Below, in pieces: positions 44,469 to 53,936 of a stretch of 64,000 bases of DNA (position 1 is its first letter; the number at the start of each line of letters is the position of its first letter). Location of the stretch: contig CM019708.1 in assembly GCA_009760885.1 (NCBI GenBank), positions 14,610,531 to 14,674,530 on the forward strand, given 5' to 3'. A program made the position numbers and the translations under genes. The notes beneath the pieces are model-generated. The model did not search any database. It saw only the letters and a program-made list of their open reading frames with translations, and had not been told where the DNA came from. The stretch is from Achatina immaculata. Lineage: Eukaryota > Mollusca > Gastropoda > Stylommatophora > Achatinidae.

Positions 44469-45733
44469 TCAATGCTTGTCTCGCATACTCCACAGCCAGC
44501 ATGAGGCCTTTTCTGGTGTTTCTGAAAGGCTTTTCACTACCCTTGCTCTTGCTTGTCCCTTTATGCCCAGTTGCTTACATAGGTCATATGCTGATGTTGC
44601 TACGAATCCTCTCGCTCCCACTTCTACAGCTATCACTTTTGCCCTGATTCCTGCCCCCTGCCTCAGTTGCTTGACCAGATCATTGCTCTTCTCACATTTG
44701 AATAGATGCTGCTTCTCTATTCTTGTTTCGTACGTGACTGTAAGCTCGATCATTATTAATTTCTGTTTTTCTGTGGAGTACACTACAATGTCTGGTCGCA
44801 TTCCTGTGTTCTTGATGGCAGTCGGGTATTCTCTTCTTCATGGAAGGTCCGCTATCACATCCCAGTCATTTGTACCATCTAGCAGTGATGGTAAGGGAAT
44901 GTCCCTGATTTCAATATCTGATGTCGTACCAGCGCCTATGAAGTATTTAGGTGGGACCTCAACTTTTTTGCTCTGTTATTTGCTTTATCTTTTGACCTGT
45001 CTACAATGGCCACTAGTTCCTGCAGCACTCTGTTGTGCCTCCAGGTGTAGCGTCCTTGACCTAATGATACTCTGCATGCTGACAGCACATGTTCCAATGT
45101 TTGCCTTTCGTTGCAGAGAGGGCACTTTGTGTCTTCTGATACACCCCATTTGTATAGGTTGTAGCCTGTAGACAGAAGGTCATAAGTAGCTCTGATGCTG
45201 AAGCTGAGTCTCAAGGGTGCCATTTTCCAGATGTCATTCCATGTTAGTGATCTCTGTAGGACTTCCTCCCATGTTAGTGATCTCTACAGGACTTCCTCCC
45301 ATGTTAGTGATCTCTGCAGGACTTCCTCCCATGTTAGTGATCTCTGCAGGACTTCCTCCCATGTTAGTGATCTCTGCAGGACTTCCTCCTATGTTGTCCA
45401 TTGACCGTGCTGTGCCTGTTGGACTGCCTTCTGGACCCGCTTGTCATCCTCTGAATTCCTTACTTCACTGATGATCATATCCCTTCTTTCATTACAGGAG
45501 ACCTTTGACCACCATTTCATTTCACCATGACCAAATCCCCGTTCAGTTGGTCTGGGTATATCCTATTACTTCTTTCAGCTCCTGTGTTTCCCTGGCTGCG
45601 GTCACCTCCTCCTTTACTTTTCACTTTCGTCCAGTTTTAAGTGTTGGCTGCACTTCTCGTACCATCGGAACTGTAGATTCTTGTAGCACCATTGCAAGCC
45701 TTGTCTTTCCTACCTTGTATTCTTCAATCACAG
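44469..45733 (-). pseudogene. RLE element copy 2 ORF, C-terminal part
   Basis: From 5' to 3': EYKVGKTRLAMVLQEST, a block with several stops, a tandemly repeated VLQRSLTW segment (45239-45388), RLSFSIRATYDLL, then the CCHC knuckle CPLCNERQTLEHVLSAC, GQGRYTWRHN, a frameshift near 44960, and the endonuclease with PD-x14-E (RPDIVVYS to MIEL) and VEVGARGF. The knuckle is intact here, unlike in copy 1. The layout (RT, CCHC, RLE) matches R2-like elements. Confidence 0.82.
45239..45388 (-). repeat. In-frame 30-bp tandem repeat inside RLE ORF
   Basis: Five units of 30 bp containing ATGTTAGTGATCTCTGCAGG (plus strand), with one or two base differences. On the minus strand each unit encodes ten residues including VLQRSLTW. 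Ordinary relatives have one such segment just before the knuckle region, so this is a local expansion in phase with the frame. Confidence 0.85.
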
Positions 45734-45806
45734 ATTGATGTGTTTCTCAACTCTTCTGTTTAGTGTCCAGGTCTCACAGGCATATACTGCATATTCCAAG
45801 TTATAG
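45734..45806 (+). repeat. Right copy of 72-bp direct repeat flanking RLE element
   Basis: Partner of 44094-44165; passes directly into the resumed 21-bp array. Confidence 0.7.
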
Positions 45807-46330
45807 AAGAAGACTACATCCAGACTATAGAAGACTACATCCAGAATGGAGAAAATTGCATCTAGGTTATAGAAGACTACATCTAGGTTATAGAAGACTA
45901 CATCTAGATTATAGAAGACTAAAGGAGAAGACTAGATTCAAGAGGAAGACTACATCCAGGATGGAGAAGACTATATTCAGGAAGGAGAAGACTATATTCA
46001 GGAAGGAGAAGACTATATTCAGGAAGGAGAAGACTATATTCAGGAAGGAGAAGACTATATTCAGGAAGGAGAAGACTATATTCAGGAAGGAGAAGACTAT
46101 ATTCAGGAAGGAGAAGACTATATTCAGGAAGGAGAAGACTATATTCAGGAAGGAGAAGACTATATTCAGGAAGGAGAAGAACACTTCCAGACTGGTGAAA
46201 ACAGATGGAGAAGACTATATCCAGGTTAGAGATGACTATATCAAGGCTGGCTACATCCATAATGAAAAAGATTACATCCCTTATAGAGAAGAGTACATTT
46301 ATGTTGAGTCAGACTACATGGAAAAGTAAT
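45807..46330 (+). repeat. 21-bp minisatellite array, right part with homogenised block
   Basis: Continues the array of 42936-43733. From about 45960 to 46175 about ten consecutive units (AGGAAGGAGAAGACTATATTC) are identical, in contrast to the variable left part, which points to recent local homogenisation. Confidence 0.9.
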
Positions 46331-46837
46331 TATGTAAACGTAATTAAGAACCTTTTAAAAGATTTTCTTTTGATTTTTCTTCAATTTTTTTCCAGAACAA
46401 AATAAGTGGAGATAAATCTTTTCAGTTAGCTTTCATAGTTTATTATTAAAACAAAAGAAATAAACACACCAACCGTTTCATGCATGTATATAAATAATTT
46501 CAATACAGATTAACACTTATATGATATTTTATATCTGTTAATATTGAAATAAAATAGGAAGAATAACAGCTGCTTTGAAACATAAACAGACTTCACGACA
46601 TAACATAAGCAATGATATAGTGATGTCCACTTGGTCTGGAAACAAATCATCGTTACCATGGTTACCCGTCCAGTTCGGCGTTTACCCAATGTGACCAAGG
46701 ACAATGTCAAATATTCTGTGGAAATAGATAAACAGTTCCTACACTTTTTATCTTTGTACATGAAATAATGCAGGCTAAGATACAAATGAGAAGTTTATCC
46801 AGGTGTCTTTTAGAACCCTAATGTTATCAGATTATAT
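46331..46837. other. Spacer
   Basis: AT-rich unique sequence with no recognised feature. Confidence 0.45.
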
Positions 46838-47195
46838 TGACCTGGAATATTGTCAGATTATACAGACCTGGAATATTACCAGATTATACAGACCTGGAAT
46901 GTTATCAGATTATATAGACCTGGAAAAGTTACCAGATTATATAGACCTGGAATGTTACCAGATTATATAGACCTGGAATATTACCAGATTATATAGACCT
47001 GAAATGATACCAGATTATATAGACCTGGAATATTACCAGATTATATAGAACTGGAATATTATCAGATTATATAGACCTGGAATGCTACCAGATTATATAG
47101 ACCTGGAATGTTACCAGACTATATAGATCTGGACTGTTACCAGATTGTATAGACCTAGAATGTTACTAGATTATATGGATCTGGAAAGTTACCAC
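46838..47195 (+). repeat. 26-bp minisatellite array, about 14 units
   Basis: Units GACCTGGAATATTACCAGAT + TATATA. A single related unit lies at about 57436-57465 in intron 1 of EF-hand gene 2. Confidence 0.9.
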
Positions 47196-47324
47196 ATTAT
47201 AATGACTGCAGCCAGCGTTAAATATGTTCAGGAATTGGTAACAAACAATAATTAGTGCATGAGTATATAACTATACAAGGAGCCACTGTAGTAAAGTTAA
47301 CAAATGTATGCACTAGGAAGAAAG

Positions 47325-48870
47325 TAGAAACAGCTTTATTACTTAACAAGTACACAGTTCTGACATTTTGGCGTTAACCTTAATCATACAAAAACATATA
47401 GGACAAAGAAATGGAGATAAAGCATACATTCACATGAATGCTTTGTTTTAAAAAATTCATATAAAATGGATCAAGCACTTAGCTGTAACTTGTAACAAGC
47501 TGTGGCTTGTCCGATGCTGTGTGTCAGAAATGCCCATAGTGGAATGTAGATAGTATTTAAATGGAGACTTGGGATGTGTGATAGGTGGGTCGTAACTGAG
47601 GGTGGTGGGTGGGGGAAACCGTGGAGGTGAGAGAGAGTGATACAGCGGTAATCTAGCCGAGAGAAGATGAAATTTGTGATTATAGTTAGGGTAGAGGGGT
47701 TGTAATGTAATGCTGTGAGGAGGTTCTGGACTATGTGTAACAAGTGAGAAGGGAGTGGAAATTAGGAGTGATTCTGGAAGAGGAGAACGCTAGGTGTAGC
47801 TGAATAATGGGTTCAAACGGTCAGATGGTTAAGAAAATTCTTTATCGTCATCTGCCACTAATGCAACTCGACCCCGACACTGGCGACATTTTCTCTGATC
47901 CACCCCTATTAGCATACAAAGGGGAACCCAATCGTAAGGACATCCTCGATCATAGCCAATTGATGCGGAACCTTGCATATTTTGGCACTAGAAAATGTAA
48001 CCGCCTTCGCTGTGTTACCTGCCTTGTAGTCTGGAAAACGAAAACGATTACCTATCTCAAAACTATCCTCACTCTCCATGAGGGATTCATATGCGAGTCC
48101 CGTAGTGTGATATATGTCATTGTATGCAAAAGATGCAGGATAACGTATATTGGTGAAACTGGCCTCAGATTAGGCGACGGCATACAGAAACATCAGTACG
48201 ACATCGCCCAGCATGCTTCGAAACCAGTCCCAAATCATTTCACTGGCCCCAACCACGGAGGCAAATCTGATTTTCTGGTAACAACCATTAAACAATGTCA
48301 CGCAGATAACAGAAGCCGCCTAGTGCTTGAGAACCGCTACATCCGGGATTATGGGACGCTGGAACCAGACGGTTTGAACTCGTTATTCAGCTACATCTAA
48401 CATTCTCCTCTTCCACAATTTCTCCCCTCTAAGTTCCACTCTCCTCTCACTTGTTACCCATAGCTCAGAACCTCCTCACAGCATCACATTTCTACCCTAA
48501 CTATAATCACAAATTTCACCTTCTCCTGGCTAGATTACCATTGTATCACTCTCTCTCCCCTCCACGGTTTCCCCCACCCACCACCCTCAGTTACGACCCA
48601 CTTATCACACATCCCAAGTCTCCATTTAAATACTATCTACATTCCACTATGGGCATTTCTGACACACAGCATCGGACAAGCCACAGCTTGTTACAAGTTA
48701 CAGCTAAGTGCTTGATCCATTTTATTTGAAACTTTTTAAACAAAGCATTCATGTGAATGTATATTTTATCTCCATTTCTTTGTCCTATATGTTTTTATAT
48801 GATTAAGGTTAACGCCGAAATGTCAGAACTGTGTACTTGTTAATTAATAAAGCTGTTTCTACTTTTTTCT
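47325..48870 (+). mobile_element. Penelope-like element PLE-1 with inverted terminal segments
   Basis: The arms 47325-47822 and 48372-48870 are inverted copies of one another (diverged, several indels) flanking the C-terminal coding part. The right arm is the normal 3' end, with AATAAA near 48846; the left arm is the same segment reversed. PLEs commonly carry such terminal segments in direct or inverted order. Each arm holds a hammerhead-like string: ATGATTAAGGTTAACGCC then GAAATGTC at 48798-48826, and its mirror at 47359-47387 where GAAA reads AAAA. The catalytic core position equivalent to G8 is T in both, so ribozyme activity is unlikely. Confidence 0.8.
47807..48400 (+). CDS. PLE-1 C-terminal ORF with GIY-YIG endonuclease
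   Basis: A 197-residue open frame. Residues 1-60 are a linker from the RT C-terminus (IFSDPPLLAYKGEPNRKDIL). A cysteine cluster KCNRLRCVTC is typical of the PLE linker. The GIY-YIG nuclease follows: VIYVIVCKRCRITYIGETGL (GIY and YIG positions read VIY and YIG), then LGD, an HQYDIAQH block and ENRYIR, whose Glu fits the metal-binding position. The usual Arg after LGD is G, possibly damaging. The first residues come from the inverted arm, so the start is not the element's own start codon. This is a 5'-truncated element; the RT domain is missing. Confidence 0.8.
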   Translation: MGSNGQMVKKILYRHLPLMQLDPDTGDIFSDPPLLAYKGEPNRKDILDHSQLMRNLAYFGTRKCNRLRCVTCLVVWKTKTITYLKTILTLHEGFICESRSVIYVIVCKRCRITYIGETGLRLGDGIQKHQYDIAQHASKPVPNHFTGPNHGGKSDFLVTTIKQCHADNRSRLVLENRYIRDYGTLEPDGLNSLFSYI

Positions 48871-49609
48871 ACTTTATACATTCATGAACTGGTAATGCTA
48901 TTGGTTCTCTTTGTTTATTTCAATTATTGCTGATGTCATGCACTTAAAGTTGGCTTACCCAGGTTTGATGTTGCAAATTATTTGCATTTCTACAGACTGT
49001 TATTGTCGCTTATCTCTTCTTAATGTAATCATTTACCTAGTAGTTGTCTAAGTGTATTTTAGTATATTTAATGTTAGTGGAGTATGTGAATTGTATGACA
49101 GTGTGATAGACATGTTTATCGTTACAGTGTTAATGTTACTGAAATTCTAATTTTAAATAAGTGCTAATGTTACTGAAGTGCGAATGCTAGTGAAATGTTA
49201 ATGTTACTGAAGTGCTAATGTTACTGATTTGTATGCTGCAAAAGTGCTACAGTCTCCAAGAAACGTTGGGTTTTACTTGTTTAGCTTTTTGGTAAAATAA
49301 TGATTGTAAAAATTGTTTCAATAAATGTTAATTTGACCTTGTTATGTATATTACAGACAGATGAACTGCTGTACGGACGGTATGACATGGTTTGTGAAGA
49401 CAGTGCTAATGTTAGTGAGACACGCTCCATGTTTTATGATCTGGCACCTGGTAGCAACATGTATTGTGTTTTATTCTGACGGCTGTATATGTTACTCGCG
49501 TCTGTGTATGTGTTTAATCTGACCGTAGTAAAGTCGCTGAAACAGAACAATTTTGTCTCTGTGCTGATGGTAATATTATCTGTTTAGCAACACAAAACTG
49601 CAGCTTTGC
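48871..49609. other. Spacer downstream of EF-hand gene 2
   Basis: AT-rich. At about 49125-49225 there are degenerate units of GTGCTAATGTTACTGAA. On the minus strand this is 3' of the EF-hand gene 2 stop codon; no clear polyadenylation signal could be assigned. Confidence 0.45.
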
Positions 49610-49746
49610 TTACGCTTTAAATTCCTGTCTGCTGATCTTGCCGTCGCCATTTCCGTCCACCCACTTGAAGACGTCGTCTATGTCATCTTTGGTGACTTCT
49701 GTGGTTGAGTCACGGTCAAAGAGTTCGTACAGCGCCGTCTCCTTAC
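49610..49746 (-). CDS. EF-hand gene 2, exon 3 (terminal; EF-hands 3 and 4)
   Basis: Begins after acceptor TACGCAG with GTAAGG and ends at TAA (49610-49612). It encodes residues 78-121 plus the last two bases of the split Gly77. EF-hand 3 loop is DRDSTTEVTKDD (87-98), with T at positions 5 and 6, so probably a weak site. EF-hand 4 is DGNGDGKISRQE (107-118), fully canonical. Loop starts are 20 residues apart, as in gene 1. The first exon bases make CAG-GTAAGG, a perfect donor consensus sitting on the acceptor boundary. Clearly paralogous to 1378-1520 (ETxLYxLFDRD, VTKxD). Confidence 0.88.
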
Positions 49747-49789
49747 CTGCGTACACATTCATAAACAAGAGATTTATAACTAAACTAAC

Positions 49790-50105
49790 ATAACCTGCCC
49801 GGTTACAGCTCCTCACAGACAGGTCAAACATATGTCACTTAACCCGCCCAGCTACAGCTCCTCACAGACAGGTCAAACATATGTCACTTAACCCGCCCAG
49901 CTACAGCTCCTCACAGACAGGTCAAACATATGTCACTTAACCTGCCCGGTTATAGCTCCTCAAAGACAGGTCAAACATATGTCACTTAACCCGCCCGGTT
50001 ATAGCTCCTCAAAGACAGGTCAAACATATGTCACTTAACCCGCCCGGTTATAGCTCCTCAAAGACAGGTCAAACATATGTCACTTAACCCGCCCGGTTAC
50101 AGCCC
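49790..50105 (+). repeat. 49-bp minisatellite, about seven units
   Basis: Units containing CTCACAGACAGGTCAAACAT and ATGTCACTTAACCCGCCC. The first unit lies only ~50 bases from the exon 3 acceptor. Confidence 0.9.
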
Positions 50106-50179
50106 TGTTACAGGTAGTTGAAGGAAATTGTCAGAAAAGAAACACGGTGTCAGTATTTCAGCCAAAACAGCGTGACCGC

Positions 50180-51630
50180 CTGTCCTGGGACAGGACAGAC
50201 AGAAAGATGGAGAGACTATGAACAACTTGTCCTGGGACAGGACAGACAGAAAGATGGAGAGACTATGAACAACTTGTCCTGGGACAGGACAGACAGAAAG
50301 ATGGAGAGACTATGAACAACTTGACCTGGGACAGGGCAGACAGAAAGATGGAGAGACTATGAACAACTTGACCTGGGACAGGACAGACAGAAAGATGGAG
50401 AGACTATGAACAACTTGACCTGGGACAGGACAGACAGAAAGATGGAGAGACTATGAACAACTTGTCCTGGGACAGGACAGACAGAAAGATGGAGAGACTA
50501 TGAACAACTTGACCTGGGACAGGACAGACAGAAAGATGGAGAGACTATGAACAACTTGTCCTGGGACAGGACAGACAGAAAGATGGAGAGACTATGAACA
50601 ACTTGTCCTGGGACAGGACAGACAGAAAGATGGAGAGACTATGAACAACTTGACCTGGGACAGGACAGACAGAAAGATGGAGAGACTATGAACAACTTGA
50701 CCTGGGACAGGACAGACAGAAAGATGGAGAGACTATGAACAACTTGACCTGGGACAGGACAGACAGAAAGATGGAGAGACTATGAACAACTTGACCTGGG
50801 ACAGGACAGACAGAAAGATGGAGAGACTATGAACAACTTGTCCTGGGACAGGACAGACAGAAAGATGGAGAGACTATGAACAACTTGACCTGGGACAGGA
50901 CAGACAGAAAGATGGAGAGACTATGAACAACTTGACCTGGGACAGGACAGACAGAAAGATGGAGAGACTATGAACAACTTGACCTGGGACAGGACAGACA
51001 GAAAGATGGACAGACTATGAACAACTTGACCTGGGACAGGACAGACAGAAAGATGGACAGACTATGAACAACTTGACCTGGGACAGGACAGACAGAAAGA
51101 TGGACAGACTATGAACAACTTGACCTGGGACAGGACAGACAGAAAGATGGAGAGACTATGAACAACTTGACCTGGGACAGGACAGACAGAAAGATGGAGA
51201 GACTATGAACAACTTGACCTGGGACAGGACAGACAGAAAGATGGAGAGACTATGAACAACTTGACCTGGGACAGGACAGACAGAAAGATGGAGAGACTAT
51301 GAACAACTTGACCTGGGACAGGACAGACAGAAAGATGGAGAGACTATGAACAACTTGACCTGGGACAGGACAGACAGAAAGATGGAGAGACTATGAACAA
51401 CTTGACCTGGGACAGGACAGACAGAAAGATGGAGAGACTATAAACAACGTGACCTGGGACAGGACAGACAGAAAGATGGAGAAACTATGAACAACTTGAC
51501 CTGGGACAGGACGACAGAAAGATGGAGAGACTATGAACAACTTGACCTGGGACAGGACAGACAGAAAGATGGAGAGACTATGAACAACTTGACTGGGACA
51601 GGACAGACAGAAAGATGGACAGACTATGAC
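50180..51630 (+). repeat. 47-bp minisatellite array, copy 1, about 31 units
   Basis: Units of GACAGGACAGACAGAAAGAT + GGAGAGACTATGAACAACTT + GACCTGG with few variants (GACCTGG/GTCCTGG, GGAGAG/GGACAG). Confidence 0.95.
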
Positions 51631-51949
51631 CAACGATTTTAGAAGCTTGAATGTTTACTAAGAACTTCTGTTTACTAAGAACTTCTGTTTACTAAGAACT
51701 TCTGTTTACTAAGAACTTCTGTTTACTAAGAACTTCTCTCAGCAAACTCGTCGGATCTCAGGATGTTAGGTTTATTTTTCGAAAGATTATACTGAATGAA
51801 ACGTGTATATAATCTTCTGCTCGACATTCTTAGCAAATTCTTCGGGCAGTGGAGCCGATAATTGCCGGTTAATCCGATATCTCCACTTTGGCACAAGCAG
51901 GACGCAATAGAAAACAGTTTAGAAGTTTGAACACGATTTTAGTACACGT
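51631..51949 (+). repeat. Linker module between 47-bp and 31-bp arrays, copy 1
   Basis: Starts with about five copies of TTTACTAAGAACTTCTG and continues with ~220 bases of unique sequence (AACTCGTCGGATCTCAGGAT and onward). Repeated almost identically at about 53615-53935, offset ~1985 bp. Confidence 0.9.
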
Positions 51950-52905
51950 CTCTGTCTTAGTCTTGCTCACCATCATTAATCTCTGTCTTAGTCTTGCTCA
52001 CCATTACTAATCTCTGGCTTAGTCTTGCTCACCATCATTAGTCTCTGTCTTAGTCTTGCTCACCATTACTAATCTCTGGCTTGGTCTTGCTCACCATTAC
52101 TTGTGTCTGTCTTAGTCTTGCTCACCATCATTAGCCTCTGTCTTAATCTTGCTCATCGTTACTAATCTCTGGCTTAGTCTTGCTCACCATTACTTGTGTC
52201 TGTCTTAGTCTTGCTCACCATCATTAGTCTCTGTCTTAGTCTTGCTCACCATCATTAGTCTCTGTCTTAGTCTTGATCACCATCACTAGTCTCTGTCTTA
52301 GTCTTGCTCACCATCATTAGTCTCTGTCTTAGTCTTGATCACCATCACTAGTCTCTGTCTTAGTCTTGCTCACCATCATTAGTCTCTGTCTTAGTCTTGC
52401 TCACCATCATTAGTCTCTGTCTTAGTCTTGATCACCATCACTAGTCTCTGTCTTAGTCTTGCTCACCATCATTAGTCTCTGTCTTAGTCTTGCTCACCAT
52501 CATTAGTCTCTGTCTTAGTCTTGATCACCATCACTAGTCTCTGTCTTAGTCTTGCTCACCATCATTAGTCTCTGTCTTAGTCTTGCTCACCATCATTAGT
52601 CTCTGTCTTAGTCTTGCTCACCATTACTAATCTCTGTCTTAGTCTTGTTCACCATTACTAATCTCTGGCTTAGTCTTGCTCACCATTACTAATCTCTGGC
52701 TTAGTCTTGCTCACCATCATTAGTCTCTGTCTTAGTCTTGCTCACCATTACTTGTGTCTGTCTTAGTCTTGCTCACCATTACTTGTGTCTGTCTTAGTCT
52801 TGCTCACCATTATTTGTGTCTGTCTTAGTCTTGTTCACCATTACTAATCTCTGGCTTACTCTTGCTTACTATTACTTGTCTCTGGCTTAGTCTTGCTCAC
52901 CATCA
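51950..52905 (+). repeat. 31-bp minisatellite array, copy 1
   Basis: About 31 units TCTCTGTCTTAGTCTTGCTC + ACCATCATTAG. Ends abruptly at CACCATCATT where the 47-bp repeat restarts. Confidence 0.95.
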
Positions 52906-53614
52906 TTATGAACAACTTGACCTGGGACAGGACAGACAGAAAGATGGACAGACTATGAACAACTTGACCTGGGACAGGACAGACAGAAAGATGGACAGAC
53001 TATGAACAACTTGACCTGGGACAGGACAGACAGAAAGATGGACAGACTATGAACAACTTGACCTGGGACAGGACAGACAGAAAGATGGACAGACTATGAA
53101 CAACTTGACCTGGGACAGGACAGACAGAAAGATGGAGAGACTATGAACAACTTGACCTGGGACAGGACAGACAGAAAGATGGAGAGACTATGAACAACTT
53201 GACCTGGGACAGGACAGACAGAAAGATGGAGAGACTATGAACAACTTGACCTGGGACAGGACAGACAGAAAGATGGAGACTATGAACAACTTGACCTGGG
53301 ACAGGACAGACAGAAAGATGGAGAGACTATGAACAACTTGACCTGGGACAGGACAGACAGAAAGATGGAGAGACTATGAACAACTTGACCTGGGACAGGA
53401 CAGACAGAAAGATGGAGAGACTATAAACAACGTGACCTGGGACAGGACAGACAGAAAGATGGAGAAACTATGAACAACTTGACCTGGGACAGGACAGACA
53501 GAAAGATGGAGAGACTATGAACAACTTGACCTGGGACAGGACAGACAGAAAGATGGAGAGACTATGAACAACTTGACCTGGGACAGGACAGACAGAAAGA
53601 TGGACAGACTATGA
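52906..53614 (+). repeat. 47-bp minisatellite array, copy 2, about 15 units
   Basis: Same unit as 50180-51630, including the shared private variant CTATAAACAACGTGACC found in both arrays ~1985 bp apart. Confidence 0.95.
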
Positions 53615-53936
53615 CCAACGATTTTAGAAGCTTGAATGTTTACTAAGAACTTCTGTTTACTAAGAACTTCTGTTTACTAAGAACTTCTGTTTACTAAGAA
53701 CTTCTGTTTACTAAGAACTTCTCTCAGCAAACTCGTCGGATCTCAGGATGTTAGGTTTATTTTTCGAAAGATTATACTGAATGAAACGTGTATATAATCT
53801 TCTGCTCGACATTCTTAGCAAATTCTTCGGGCAGTGGAGCCGATAATTGCCGGTTAATCCGATATCTCCACTTTGGCACAAGCAGGACGCAATAGAAAAC
53901 AGTTTAGAAGTTTGAACACGATTTTAGTACACGTCT
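53615..53936 (+). repeat. Linker module, copy 2
   Basis: Near-identical to 51631-51949. Confidence 0.92.

Larger units (their letters stand above)
44166..45733 (-). mobile_element. RLE-type non-LTR retrotransposon, copy 2, 5'-truncated
   Basis: A 1568-bp minus-strand copy ending with the same terminus as copy 1 (CCTGCAT, hairpin 44177-44193, C11 run at 44235-44245 as complement of the G-run). It includes the tRNA-like UTR segment and the coding region from upstream of the zinc knuckle through the endonuclease. The flanking 72-bp direct repeats (44094-44165, 45734-45806) are the candidate target duplication. Confidence 0.82.

Noticed and set aside
48798..48826. Active hammerhead ribozyme
   Set aside because: The core is mutated (TGATTA for UGAUGA, losing the catalytic G8), so only a degenerate motif is claimed.
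47225..48910. Target duplication of PLE-1 (similar strings near 47229 and 48885)
   Set aside because: The match (TTCAGGAATTGGTAA against TTCATGAACTGGTAA) leaves ~80 unexplained bases and several mismatches; too weak to assert.
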